Assembly (NCBI GenBank): GCA_963989245.1
Contig: OZ022339.1
Location: 17,090,106-17,154,105 of the forward strand
Direction: 5' to 3'
DNA: 64,000 nucleotides
Origin: Nansenia antarctica
Lineage: Eukaryota > Chordata > Actinopteri > Argentiniformes > Microstomatidae
The first letter of the stretch is position 1; every line of letters begins with the position of its first letter. This document shows positions 37,501-41,800 of this stretch, piece after piece. Both the position numbers and the translations under genes were made by a program. The notes under the pieces are model-generated. The model was not told the origin of the DNA, did not search any database, and saw only the letters and a list, made by a program, of their open reading frames with translations.

Positions 37501-40007
37501 TGGATAGGTATACATAGGCCCTCCAATATTAACACCATTTTACCCAGATGGCGTCACTCTAAAACATTGTTTAACCTCTTTTGACCTTGAAAAAAGTATG
37601 ATCCAATAAATTAATTAATTAAGACTTTTAGTATATTATGCAGGAGGGTATTAGGAACAATAAAAACTATGAAACATTACTATTGCAATTTCTCCTGGGT
37701 TGGGCCTTTTTTTGAGTTAGATTGACTGGACTACATGGGGCCCAGAATCTCTAGCGGCGCCCCTGGGTACACACATAAGGATTTTCTGCAATTTCAGCGA
37801 TTTTCGGATGTCTGAAAACAACAGAAAACGCCCGGTTATCAGATGGATCATTTTCCTATAACAAAATCCTGGGGTGTGAGGTGTGTTAAGAGTCACTTCT
37901 CTTCAATTGTGCAATCAACTCTCCTGGCAACCTGCTCGGAAAATGGGCGTGGCCGGCAATCGTAAATGTGAAATGCGTTCAATACTTCCGACCAGAAATC
38001 ATAGGGTTGCCAGATTGTTTGGTGGAATTAGCGGTTTTAGACTGTGGTTAGGGTGGAAAATGTCATTCCCATCTGGCAACCCTGCTCGCCAATCAAGAAG
38101 CGAGCAGACTTCTTCTTTTCGTTTTTCTGCACTTTATTTGCCCTGTCGCACATGGTTGTCTCGTACAGGTCAGTCAGGGTACTACGTTAGATAATAATAA
38201 CTTTATTTGTATAGCGCTTTTCCTGCAAACGTTGCGGCTCAAAGTGCTTTAAGCATTATATAATCTTAATTTAATTATTTTGTAATTTAAAGGCAATATT
38301 AAAAGGATGGGTTCACGCGAGATTTCTGGCTTGGGGAACGAGACTAGAGAGTCCGGAATCTGTCGTTCCCCACGACCATTTTCCGAGCAGGTTGAGAGTT
38401 GAGAGTTGATTGCACAATTGAAGAGAATTGACTCTTAACACACCTCACACCACAGGATTTTGTTATAGGAAAATGTTAAGATCCATCTGAAAATCGGGCG
38501 TTTTCTCTCGTTTTCTGTCGTTTTCAGACATCCAAAAATCGTGCCAAAACCGGCCAAAAACTCCTTATGTGTGTACCCCGCATTAGGGTCACATGTGGGG
38601 TCCCACAAGGTTCAGTGCTGGGTCCAAAGCTGTTTATTTTGTACATCAATGATATTTGCAATGTGTCCAAGTTGTTACATTTTGTTTTGTTTGCAGATGA
38701 TACAAATTTATTTTGTTCTGGCAAAGATTTGGAGCAGCTTCTGGATACAGTGGAAACGGAACTAAAAACTATAAAACGATGGTTTGACACAAACAAGTTG
38801 TCATTGAACTTAGAAAAAACTAAACTTATGATATTTGGAAATCGAAAAATGAATAGTCAAGTACAAATCAAGATAGATAATGTTGAAATTGAAAGAATTT
38901 ATGAAAACAAATTTTTGGGAGTTGTTATAGACCACAAACTATGTTGGAAAACACACATAAACTACGTAAAGACTAAAATATCAAAGTCTATTGCAATACT
39001 GCATAAAACGAAAGACATACTTAATCCAAATTCATTACACATACTGTACCGTTCTCTAATAGTTCCATACATAACTTACTGTGTGGAAGTGTGGGGAAAC
39101 ACATACAAAACAATCACAAATCCAATGTATTTACTACAGAAAAGAGCTATACGAATTATAAACAGAGCTGCCTATCAAGAACCAACTAACAAATTATTCA
39201 TAAACACCTATGATCTCAAATTTAAAGAATTGGTGGACTTCAAAATGGCACAAGTAATGTATAAAGTAAAAAATAAGATGCTTCCAGACTGTATCCAGAG
39301 ACTATTTCAAGTTAGACAGAGTAATTACGAACTCAGAGGAATATGTATGTTTATGAAAACAAAGATTAGAACAAATGCAAAACAAAGATGTATAACAGTT
39401 AAAGGAGTTAATCTATGGAATACTTTTGAAAAGGAAATGAAAATGTGTAGTACACTAAAAGGATTTAAAAAATTACTTAAAAATAAGATGATTAACAAGT
39501 ATAAAACAGAGGTTTAAATAGAATTTTTTTAAATTATTTTTTTAAACTTTTTGTTGACATGCGTAAGTGATTTTTTTAAAATAAAAGTCTCAATGTTTTG
39601 ATTATGCATTCATGGGGGAACATGCATACATGTAACAAGGGTAGGCGCAATAAGCCATGGCTTCAGCCTACACCTTTTTGGTCCTGGTGTTATGCACTGT
39701 GACTGTGTACATTTTTTATATCTGTATTGTGAATTGTATAGGGGACCAAAATAAACATTCTCATTCACTCATTCATTCACATGCGCAAAGTAGAACCTTT
39801 TTTTTCTTCAAACCCTGTAGCCGTCCCTTCAACTCTCGCTACTTTTAGAAGTCCCTGTGACTGACTGACCTGCAGAGCCGTGTCCCAGCACTGCACACAG
39901 ACACACTCACCTGCAGAGCCGTGTCCCAGCACTGCACACAGACACACTCACCTGCAGAGCCGTGTCCCAGCACTGCACACAGATACACCACACGTAGCAG
40001 GGGAAAC
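6301..40007 (-). CDS. Giant EGF-NIDO-AMOP-VWD-SEA transmembrane protein (mucin-4/mucin-like family), whole gene span
   Basis: Twenty-five coding exons were assembled on the minus strand with GT-AG sites and consistent phases: 39952-40007, 28982-31069, 28375-28497, 26128-28137, 24486-24619, 24032-24199, 23676-23855, 22693-23293, 22364-22513, 21892-22106, 21579-21654, 20563-20850, 19904-20140, 19088-19240, 18749-18927, 18101-18305, 17790-17909, 17547-17666, 17413-17433, 17237-17304, 11135-11315, 10770-10898, 8230-8398 and 6301-6442. From 31069 on they total 7757 bases, or 2584 residues plus stop. The domains predict a large, heavily glycosylated, calcium-binding surface protein. NIDO-AMOP-VWD is the signature of mucin-4-like proteins; I do not know the accepted fish gene name. 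The exon with the start ATG lies upstream of 40007 and was not found. Confidence 0.85.
6960..8120 (-). mobile_element. PIF/Harbinger transposon fragment with partial transposase
   Basis: The minus strand is open from 7867 to 7151 (238 codons). The protein carries the HARBI1-like helix region (DWRENFRMSRASFNRLC), a helix-turn-helix-like stretch (EYCVIANQFGVHKCTVKKII) and the first catalytic Asp in GCVDGSHIPVLPP. The frame ends after VVDDKYW at TACTG|GTAAAG, which could be a splice donor, but no exon with the second Asp and the Glu was found below 7150. The element lies in the intron between the tail exon and the membrane exon. Its right side carries the phrase GTGCATGTAAACGCAGTCA, seen at some Harbinger ends; exact borders are unsure. 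Confidence 0.7.
8230..8398 (-). CDS. EGF/NIDO gene: transmembrane exon
   Basis: The exon runs between an acceptor at 8399-8400 and a GTGAGT donor at 8224-8229. It encodes a short stalk with one N-glycosylation site (NRT), then a helix of about 25 hydrophobic residues (LILGLVLGIGIPLLLLLLL and on to LACFC), then a cysteine cluster CCSCNK that may be palmitoylated. This makes the protein a type I membrane protein with the EGF/NIDO/VWD/SEA region outside. Confidence 0.88.
8573..10169 (+). mobile_element. Tc1-like transposon remnant, split by a LINE
   Basis: Left end CAGTCATGTGAAAAAGATAG and right end, read inverted, CAGTCAGGTGAAATAATTAA form terminal inverted repeats. The left end follows TA; the right TA has mutated. 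Interior sequence at 8880-9075 and 9782-9960 resembles a Tc1-like transposase gene but is full of breaks and reduced. An L2-type LINE (9082-9771) is inserted in it. The element lies in an intron of the EGF/NIDO gene. Confidence 0.8.
9082..9771 (+). mobile_element. 5'-truncated L2-like LINE with exact target-site duplication
   Basis: The insert is bounded by the direct repeat ACAATGACCT (9072-9081 and 9772-9781). It encodes the last part of a LINE ORF2, 156 residues from 9098 to 9568: SRLDYCNSLYAGLPDKTIYR, then LQNAAARLVSG-like, LISLHWLPVKKRVKFKI and FRAKLKTHLF before the stop. This is the region after the reverse transcriptase palm in CR1/L2-type elements. The 3' end is a short (ATTAAC)n tail at 9739-9768. 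The frame is unbroken, so the insertion is fairly young. Confidence 0.9.
10170..10769. other. intron sequence, AT-rich, no feature recognised
   Basis: This intron part of the EGF/NIDO gene contains T-rich and A-rich stretches around 10260-10300 and 10530-10590. No exon or transposon terminus was seen. Confidence 0.5.
10770..10898 (-). CDS. EGF/NIDO gene: membrane-proximal EGF exon
   Basis: One EGF module between the SEA domain and the membrane helix: DLDECDSKEAECVQPALC, then ANTYGGYRCVCNGTTD. The DLDEC start is the calcium-binding form. Both splice sites are good and the exon is phase 1 at both ends. An NGT glycosylation site lies at its end. Confidence 0.87.
   Translation of the reverse strand, partial: TWTSVIQRRLSVCSLLSVPTPTGATGVCAMAPLTWRRPSHVF
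11135..11315 (-). CDS. EGF/NIDO gene: SEA domain, second exon
   Basis: The exon encodes LVEILALGFQNKFYNASVKG, EEFRINVSSDTPHWYIRDYL and TRVSGYYGIKAADVG. With exon 17237-17304 it forms a SEA-like module next to the membrane. SEA domains of many mucins cut themselves at a G-SVVV-type site. I see no such motif here, so cleavage is doubtful. NAS and NVS are possible N-glycosylation sites. Confidence 0.7.
11541..17052. repeat. 5.5-kb minisatellite of 13-bp units, two main variants
   Basis: About 424 tandem 13-bp units fill the intron between the two SEA exons. Two variants make up nearly all of the array: A (TCTGGTCTGTTAG) and B (TCCTGTCTGTTAG), which differ at two adjacent bases. Rare variants include TCTGGG (14 bp), TCCGG, TCATG and TTAATC. 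Rare variants recur with the same A/B order around them, for example TCTGGG pairs near 13267/13335 and 14543/14612, so larger blocks have been copied. It is non-coding, with frequent in-frame TAG. Confidence 0.98.
17139..17232. repeat. (AC)n microsatellite
   Basis: More than 40 AC units directly next to the splice donor of the SEA exon at 17237. A GT-rich tract on the transcribed strand so close to a donor could affect splicing; that is inference. Confidence 0.95.
17237..17304 (-). CDS. EGF/NIDO gene: SEA domain, first exon
   Basis: The 68-bp exon encodes GFNVFNVSMGWNNQ and GTRKEGLKQ before a GTAAGT donor. It begins the SEA-like module that continues at 11315 after a 5.9-kb intron. The acceptor is TGACAG at 17305-17310. 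Phase fits the 21-bp exon before it. Confidence 0.72.
17413..17433 (-). CDS. EGF/NIDO gene: 21-bp micro-exon
   Basis: A 21-base exon lies between TTTTCAG and GTAAGG. It encodes DSANPP plus split codons at each end (phase 1 to phase 1) and forms a short linker between the EGF module at 17547-17666 and the SEA module. Skipping it would keep the frame. Confidence 0.72.
17547..17909 (-). CDS. EGF/NIDO gene: two EGF exons after the VWD domain
   Basis: Exon 17790-17909 encodes an EGF module DFCLPPFPPPCHKMADC, YTCRCKPGFTGDGVNC. Exon 17547-17666 encodes a calcium-binding EGF DVDECQDPSACPNAKFEC, GSVHCSCRYQS. Both are phase 1 at each end and 120 bp long, the usual format for a shuffled EGF exon. Confidence 0.88.
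18101..18305 (-). CDS. EGF/NIDO gene: EGF-like and cysteine-rich linker exon
   Basis: It completes the EGF-like module started in 18749-18927 (CLCPKGFSGMFCG) and adds a cysteine-rich linker (DVCRGKPCFPEVEC, CGNCPSPTVYQGKQGYKCFE). The donor GTCAGA at 18095-18100 is inferred because it gives the correct phase into exon 17909. An in-frame read-through would end soon after. Confidence 0.78.
18749..18927 (-). CDS. EGF/NIDO gene: post-VWD module and EGF start
   Basis: The exon encodes GDGILTWTPVNIQPVLLTVR, a beta-rich stretch seen after VWD in mucin-4-like proteins, then CDCLNGGTCQYHSIAEN, the first half of an EGF module. It ends in phase 0 at a GTAAAA donor. Confidence 0.82.
18991..19077. repeat. 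(AG)n microsatellite
   Basis: About 40 AG units with one interruption, close to the exon donor at 19088. Confidence 0.95.
19088..19240 (-). CDS. EGF/NIDO gene: beta-rich module exon after VWD
   Basis: The exon encodes NMPPIVTEPTVIRSKVNSA and AKVQFIAQDLNQDPVSFSLL. This cadherin/fibronectin-like stretch follows the VWD domain in NIDO-AMOP-VWD proteins. Phase 1 at both ends. Confidence 0.83.
19241..19903. other. intron, no feature recognised
   Basis: Unique-looking intron sequence. A short inverted similarity exists between the ACCTTATAATTCTAA region near 19823 and the TTAGAATTATAAGGTT region near 19607, with a shared ATCTC-rich flank, so a small palindromic MITE is possible. Confidence 0.35.
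19904..20140 (-). CDS. EGF/NIDO gene: end of VWD region
   Basis: The exon encodes WAVPVPESLLFSAPPP, then MKTCQGSVQCVHDILAS and YNNLAKVFG. The W...ESL pattern and the C...C-x-x-D motif mark the end of VWD in mucin-4-like proteins. The donor GTGAGG at 19898-19903 gives the correct phase into exon 19240. Reading through it would leave the frame open for another 25 codons, so the donor choice rests on phase. Confidence 0.83.
20221..20487 (+). mobile_element. tRNA-derived SINE
   Basis: The head shows a Pol III A-box-like GGCTGTGGCTCAGG and a B box GATTCGAACCCC at about 20284. The body ends in AAGCGCTTTGGAATAAGGCG and CTATATAAGTCAGTCC, the tail form used by LINE partners. It is not a functional tRNA: the acceptor stem and cloverleaf do not close. 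It sits in the intron between 19904-20140 and 20563-20850. Confidence 0.85.
20563..20850 (-). CDS. EGF/NIDO gene: VWD domain, third exon
   Basis: The exon encodes EEGFAVRCTSVRRCAAVYAG, GLHVVVWRGATRRLAALVEV, NRTVGLLGLWSSNRTDDFLL and DDLHVFGMS. The G-L-x-G-x-W/x-N phrase and the Asp-rich DDF motif are standard for von Willebrand D domains, where they help bind calcium. Two NRT sites may be glycosylated. GC content is high at third positions. Confidence 0.88.
20880..21578. other. intron with (TC)n microsatellite and gene-poor repeat
   Basis: A (TC)n run fills 21141-21227. Short related phrases on both sides (GGGTCCTTGAAATCCTTGAA near 21039 and CCTTGAAAGGTGCTTGAATT near 21492) hint at a repeat with inverted or repeated ends, here split by the microsatellite. 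No exon seen. Confidence 0.5.
21579..21654 (-). CDS. EGF/NIDO gene: VWD domain, second exon
   Basis: The 76-bp exon encodes VEWRSAESGEGLEVLVDDVA and VPVSV. The LEVLVDD phrase is a VWD beta strand. Phase 0 to phase 1. Confidence 0.85.
21755..21870. repeat. compound (CA)n microsatellite
   Basis: CA runs interrupted by CATA and GCAC units, close to the donor of the exon at 21892. Confidence 0.9.
21892..22106 (-). CDS. EGF/NIDO gene: VWD domain, first exon
   Basis: The exon encodes GMVYGSLHFITFDGTEYSF, then GEFVLVRLSTNTGSNIFTLQ. In most VWD domains the start reads G-D-P-H; here it reads G-S-L-H, so the canonical Asp-Pro is missing while the F-D-G-x-x-Y that follows is kept. NIMRIAAFYQG follows. 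Confidence 0.88.
22364..22513 (-). CDS. EGF/NIDO gene: AMOP domain, second exon
   Basis: The exon encodes DEDLLPFQWCCVQSPLCHLY, LAKRPLDNCQGYGW and MNPDSCVPAA. The W-C-C and C-x-x-Y pattern with repeated cysteines is the AMOP signature, an extracellular adhesion-associated domain. Phase 1 at both ends. Confidence 0.86.
22693..23293 (-). CDS. EGF/NIDO gene: end of NIDO plus first AMOP exon
   Basis: This 601-bp exon encodes the last NIDO strand region (TNTFQCILTTDGERSFALLR, ALIGYTDGWSHFHN), a linker, and the AMOP start (CPCTRAQAAEDLAFGPETPP, NPHGSGKRCVYDPQGPLLAG). Y-x-DG and the CPCTxxQA motif are typical of mucin-4-like proteins. The donor GTACAC keeps phase into the next exon. Confidence 0.88.
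23676..24619 (-). CDS. EGF/NIDO gene: NIDO domain, three exons
   Basis: Exons 24486-24619, 24032-24199 and 23676-23855 join without phase conflict. They encode ESELYPFGEEVGDGRVEV, NSPYITPPMGFPFLGRLYN, FSDNGLIQFQ, LAMLAVFWDDADLT, IYSQIVFNRTVEDVTTFE and WILKITWDHVMPVSYQ. This is the NIDO domain shared by nidogens, tectorin and mucin-4; the SDNG and FWDDAD phrases are its hallmarks. It is extracellular and probably takes part in matrix or apical-layer contacts. Confidence 0.9.
24738..25870. mobile_element. Non-autonomous DNA transposon with inverted, G/C-rich ends
   Basis: Left end GGCGCTTTTCCATTATCGGT and right end, read inverted, GGCGCTTTTCAATTTGTCGG form terminal inverted repeats. CGGGTCGCTTCGGGTCGG repeats lie just inside the left end and GACCCGAACCGAGCC at the right. 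The 1.1-kb interior has no transposase. It sits in the intron between the second EGF block and the NIDO domain. The superfamily is not certain. Confidence 0.75.
26128..28137 (-). CDS. EGF/NIDO gene: second giant EGF exon (16 modules)
   Basis: A single 2010-bp exon (670 codons, phase 1 at both ends) encodes 16 consecutive EGF modules of about 40 residues. Most begin DVDEC or DIDEC and carry the N-x-x-G-S-Y/F sequence, marking calcium-binding EGF. Examples are DVDECSDPEESPCPNHAAC and DTDECENRSTPACHPIARC. One module (SECHIRAQC) lacks the DVDEC start. Many N-x-T/S sites suggest dense glycosylation. In most animal genes each EGF module has its own exon, so this uninterrupted block is unusual. The exon is GC-rich at third positions. 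Confidence 0.93.
28375..28497 (-). CDS. EGF/NIDO gene: single-module EGF exon
   Basis: The 123-bp exon encodes DVDECGTGEQDCNEFAQC, VCFCLSGFTGDGINC. It has the usual one-module, phase 1-1 layout and sits between the two giant EGF exons. Confidence 0.92.
28545..28690. repeat. (AT)n microsatellite with GGTACATG...GGGAAAAC repeat
   Basis: About 21 AT units (28545-28586) are followed by TGTTATGGTACATGGGAAAA and, 60 bases on, an inverted TTGGTACATG. The same phrase flanks an AT run at 41463-41660, so both belong to one small element family. Confidence 0.6.
28982..31069 (-). CDS. EGF/NIDO gene: first giant EGF exon (17 modules)
   Basis: A single 2088-bp exon (696 codons, phase 1-1) encodes the mature N-terminus and 17 EGF modules. 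It starts VSDLSDCESVGELCHTHAEC; then come modules such as DIDECTTDHHGCDPRARC and DVDECKVGTPCHWNATC. All but the first and the sixteenth (APSRRCAPACHPYGLC) start with a D-x-D/N-E-C calcium site. The acceptor TTTCAG is at 31070-31075 and the donor GTAAGA at 28976-28981. Together with the later exons the protein has 34 EGF modules before the NIDO domain. Modules 13 and 14 were also copied, inverted, to 40222-40460. Confidence 0.93.
31149..31335. repeat. dispersed repeat (copy A), family unknown
   Basis: The phrases TCACATTACACCAGTGTAA, AGGCTTCGGTTCCTGACATT and GCAGCACAAGACA recur at 58158-58260. The start TTTCAAGTTTTATTGTTATG is of the kind seen at LINE 3' ends. No coding part is present. Confidence 0.6.
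31343..31653. mobile_element. Mariner-type MITE, near-complete palindrome
   Basis: The element begins CAGGTGCATCTCAAAATG and ends with its inverse, with TA on both sides (31341-31342 and 31654-31655). The arms match over about 120 bases: for example TTCATTCTTTTCCGTAATTT on the left and its inverse AAATTACAGAAAATAATGAA on the right. The RNA would fold into a long hairpin. No transposase. Confidence 0.9.
33316..33511 (+). mobile_element. tRNA-derived SINE nested in the hAT element
   Basis: A B-box-like GAGTTCAAATCCC at about 33375 follows a degenerate A box (TGGTCTAGTAGTGG). The body includes GTGCCCTTGAGTAAGGCACT and ends with GTGTCTGCTAAATGGCAAAA and an AT-rich tail. No intact tRNA fold. Confidence 0.8.
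35246..36540 (-). pseudogene. Unclassified transposon-type protein with CXC-like cysteine cluster, internally deleted
   Basis: The minus strand encodes an upstream part (36540 to about 35840) with VADNADHNIRTIDGHGMFHG, MGIIACITPKIEQASIIPRI, ILTFDQPLWWKA and RLGGFHVLMSFLGAVGHLMS. It then changes frame at about 35838 and continues as LALFAHAMLGCDTTSRLFG, and ends with a cysteine cluster CNCKSGCGTMRCKCRRQGLD, CSVACSECRGVCAN. The junction joins TCTGG to CTGG, so an internal deletion removed part of the middle and shifted the frame. I recall this protein type as recurrent, unnamed, multi-copy genes in animal genomes. It lacks any visible hATC domain. A transposase-like fold is possible (ADN, TFDQ as Asp candidates), but that is inference. 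Confidence 0.6.
36890..36911. repeat. poly(G) run
   Basis: About 20 G residues in a row inside the hAT element. Such a run is a possible G-quadruplex and is prone to sequencing length error. Confidence 0.9.
39870..39992. repeat. 41-bp tandem triplication covering a splice donor
   Basis: The unit CCTGCAGAGCCGTGTCCCAG plus CACTGCACACAGACACACTCA occurs three times. On the minus strand each unit holds the end of the signal-peptide exon followed by a GT donor: GTGAGTG in two copies and GTCAGTC in the last. Two spare donors therefore follow the used one. Confidence 0.92.
39952..40007 (-). CDS. EGF/NIDO gene: signal-peptide exon
   Basis: A 56-bp exon between acceptor TTTTCAG (from 40008) and donor GTGAGT (below 39952) reads FPLLRVVYLCAVLGHGSA in the frame that joins exon 31069 (G|TT TCA GAC). 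This is a hydrophobic core with a small-residue cleavage site, so it is the signal peptide. The exon starts within a codon, so the ATG is on an upstream exon that I could not find. The 3' part of this exon is tandemly triplicated. Confidence 0.7.
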
Positions 40008-40221
40008 CTGAAAAGGAGTAAAGAGAAAATGTGAAAATGTAATTATACAGTATAAATAATATTCTTATAGAATAATTTCTAGTTTGGACTCAGGCAGAAC
40101 CTGGCTGTGGTTTGAGGGCTCTGACAATGTGTTAATGGTCAGTGCATTAAGCAACATGAATAAATCCCCCATGCGCTTCAATTTTAATGAGAAATGTGAA
40201 ATTTTCATGAGAAATGTGTAG

Positions 40222-40460
40222 TACAGCGTGCGCAGACGTGGACGAGTGTAAAGTGGGCACTCCCTGCCACTGGAACGCCACTTGTCTGAACACGGTGGGC
40301 TCCCACACCTGCACCTGTAAACACGGCTTCACAGGGAACGGCACCCGGTGTGATGACGTGGACGAGTGCGGCGCCGAGGCCACCTGCCACCCGCGGGCCC
40401 GGTGCACCAACGTGCCCGAGGACTTCTCCTGCTCCTGCCAGGGGGGCTTCGAGGGGGATG
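40222..40460 (+). pseudogene. Inverted copy of two EGF modules from the first giant EGF exon
   Basis: These 239 bases match 29360-29598 on the opposite strand with only two differences by eye (GCT to GCC, silent; GGG to GAG, Gly to Glu). They encode DVDECKVGTPCHWNATC to SCQGGFEGD in a plus-strand frame. Neither end coincides with a splice site, and the match stops abruptly inside a module. It lies upstream of the signal-peptide exon, so it is not part of the gene as transcribed. Confidence 0.93.
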
Positions 40461-40909
40461 TGTTGGTGAAAAGGTGTGTTGTTTTTGTAACCCACTTCCA
40501 TTCTTCAACAATGGCAGAGGAGAGTCTACTGTTACTTACTGTTACCTTAACATATTTTTTCAAAAAGTTTAGTTAATGGCAACATTAGTCAATGAATACA
40601 GTAGTCAATGACAAAATTAATCAGTGAAAAGTTGTCAAACATCGAGAGTACATTATTACAAATGCATGTCGTTTGCTGTTTTGCAATTTCAAAGAATGTT
40701 TTGCATAATGTCCAGGTGAGACATTGAGTCAAAAGGGTGGGACATAACCACAAAGTCTCTTTGAATAGAATATGCTCACCATAATAAAGACCATAATCCA
40801 TAATGTCATTGGGTTACATGTCAAATCCTAAGAGTCCCCCAGGCCAGATCCTGCCTTTGTCCCAGTGTGGGGAACCAGTTCCATGCGTAGAACTATGTGG
40901 ATTGACTCA

Positions 40910-41213
40910 TTACATTACATGTTTGGCATTTAGCAGTCGCCAAAGCGACTTACAATCAATACATTTGACTACTAAGCAAGTGAATCATCAATCCACCAGT
41001 CGTAGCAGGAAGAGTAATCCAGCTCAGGCCCGGGGCCATTGATAGAAGGAAAAACCTTCTTCTATCACCTTCTTCTAAACTTTTTTTCTTTTTTTTGAGA
41101 AACAGAGAAACAGTACAAGGGGGGCAATAGAAGTTTTTAGGGACACAGTAGAGGGGAAAGCGGGTGTCTTCAGGAGACGCAGTGCTGAGCAGCAGAAGAT
41201 GTCTCAGGAGGAG
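40910..41213 (-). mobile_element. 3' fragment of the L2-type LINE family
   Basis: It matches the 3' end of the LINE at 43109-44591: GGCATTTAGCAG near the left, then CAATCAATACATTTGA, GCTCAGGCCCGGGGCCATTG, ACAGTACAAGGGGGGCAATA and GATGTCTCAGGAGGAG. It is 5'-truncated and lacks coding sequence. Confidence 0.85.
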
Positions 41214-41462
41214 ATATTACGTAAAGAGGCGGTTTACTGTACATCCCAGTGGAGGACTTCACTAACTAAAGTAAACCAACCATCTAACCTTCTAACTAAC
41301 CTTCATCATTATGCAGTCCAGTATCAAATGTGGCCTAATTTAATTCTCAATCTTCGTGACAAGGCCATTACTATAGAGATCCCTGAAGATATGTGTGTTG
41401 ACTCATGTATTTGTATCATGTGTATATGAAAGTGTTTCAATTTACTATATTGTTTCATATAT

Positions 41463-41608
41463 ATGTTACGGTACCTGTGGGAAAACGGTACATGTGGGAA
41501 AACTAGTGTTAGGGTTAGGGTTATGGTTAGGGTTAGGGTTAGACATGCCAGCATGTACCAAGTCACCCTAGCACCTAACCCTAACCCTAGTTTTCCCACA
41601 TGTACCGT

Positions 41609-41612
<4 letters not shown>
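41463..41612. repeat. Palindromic element with interstitial TTAGGG repeats
   Basis: Left arm TGTTACGGTACCTGTGGGAA, then GGTACATGTGGGAAAACTAG, then five to six (T)TAGGG units. A short loop (ACATGCCAGCATGTACC) follows, then CCTAACCCTAACCCTAG and the inverted arm TTTTCCCACATGTACCGTAA. The telomere-like units are inside the hairpin, not at a fusion point. Confidence 0.8.
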
Positions 41613-41660
<48 letters not shown>

Positions 41661-41800
41661 GCCATTTAGCTGACGCTTTTATCCAAAGCGACTTACATTG
41701 CAGTGAGTGCATACATTTTTCACTATATATGGTCAGCGGGAATTGAACCCACAACCTATGCATTGTCAGCGCCATGCTCTACCAACTGAGCCACAGAGGA
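41613..41800 (-). mobile_element. tRNA-derived SINE, tail shared with the L2 LINE
   Basis: Read on the minus strand from about 41798: TCCTCTGTGGCTCAGTTGGT (A box region), GTGGGTTCAATTCCCGCTGA (B box), then a body with GTATGCACTCACTGCAATGT and the tail AAGTCGCTTTGGATAAAAGC, GTCAGCTAAATGGCAT, and a (TA)n tail at 41613-41657. The tail is close to the LINE 3' end at 43123-43175 (GCGTCTGCTAAATGCCAAAA read on the same strand). The tRNA part has a good head, but the body makes it a SINE. Confidence 0.88.

Larger units (their letters stand above)
32225..37765 (-). mobile_element. 5.5-kb hAT-bounded element with perfect 8-bp target duplication
   Basis: Ends CAGGGGCGCCGCTAG (32225) and CTAGCGGCGCCCCTG (37765) are inverted, and GGTACACA flanks both sides (32217-32224 and 37766-37773). 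Such ends and an 8-bp duplication define hAT elements. The interior has a minus-strand coding region (35246-36540) unlike a hAT transposase, a tRNA-type SINE (33316-33511), an 80-bp direct repeat (about 36531-36608 and 36712-36788), a G run (36890-36911), and an inverted copy of the right terminal 200 bp at about 34280-34420. It is a composite or a non-autonomous carrier. Confidence 0.9.
32213..38581. mobile_element. Long-TIR MITE inside the LINE, itself split by a hAT element
   Basis: Outer ends are GCGGGGTACACAC (32213) and GTGTGTACCCCGC (ending 38581). Without the hAT it would be about 820 bp. Its arms are inverted copies for about 170 bases: AGGTGTGTTAAGAGTCA near 37879 faces TGACTCTTAACACACCT near 38430. 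A TAA/TTA flank at 32209-32211 and 38583-38585 could be a decayed TWA target duplication as in PIF/Harbinger. Interior 38190-38260 carries a piece of a LINE/SINE tail (AACTTTATTTGTATAGCGCT). Confidence 0.8.
31680..39785 (+). mobile_element. LINE (jockey/CR1/L2-like), 5'-truncated and split by nested insertions
   Basis: The left part (about 31690-32212) encodes the front of a reverse transcriptase: KIAKVIPIYKNG, NYRPISLLPRFSKILE, FGFRANRST and FIDLKKAFDTIDH. The right part (38582-39517) resumes with VTCGVPQGSVLGP, then the catalytic FADDTN motif at about 38692-38709 and the thumb and C-terminal region. A short 3' UTR follows with a (CATT)-rich end near 39780. Codons line up across the gap, so the LINE was intact here when a MITE landed at 32213-38581. 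It has no endonuclease domain left. It lies in the intron behind the signal-peptide exon of the EGF/NIDO gene. Confidence 0.9.

Noticed and set aside
40214..40576. A small plus-strand EGF protein gene
   Set aside because: The EGF part is a recent inverted DNA copy. It begins and ends inside modules and has no signal peptide or supported splice sites.
41505..41545. A relic of a chromosome end fusion
   Set aside because: Only five to six TTAGGG units are present and they lie inside a palindrome with a related copy elsewhere.
41700..41800. A tRNA gene on the minus strand
   Set aside because: The head has A and B boxes, but it continues into a SINE body and a LINE-like tail, and the cloverleaf does not close.
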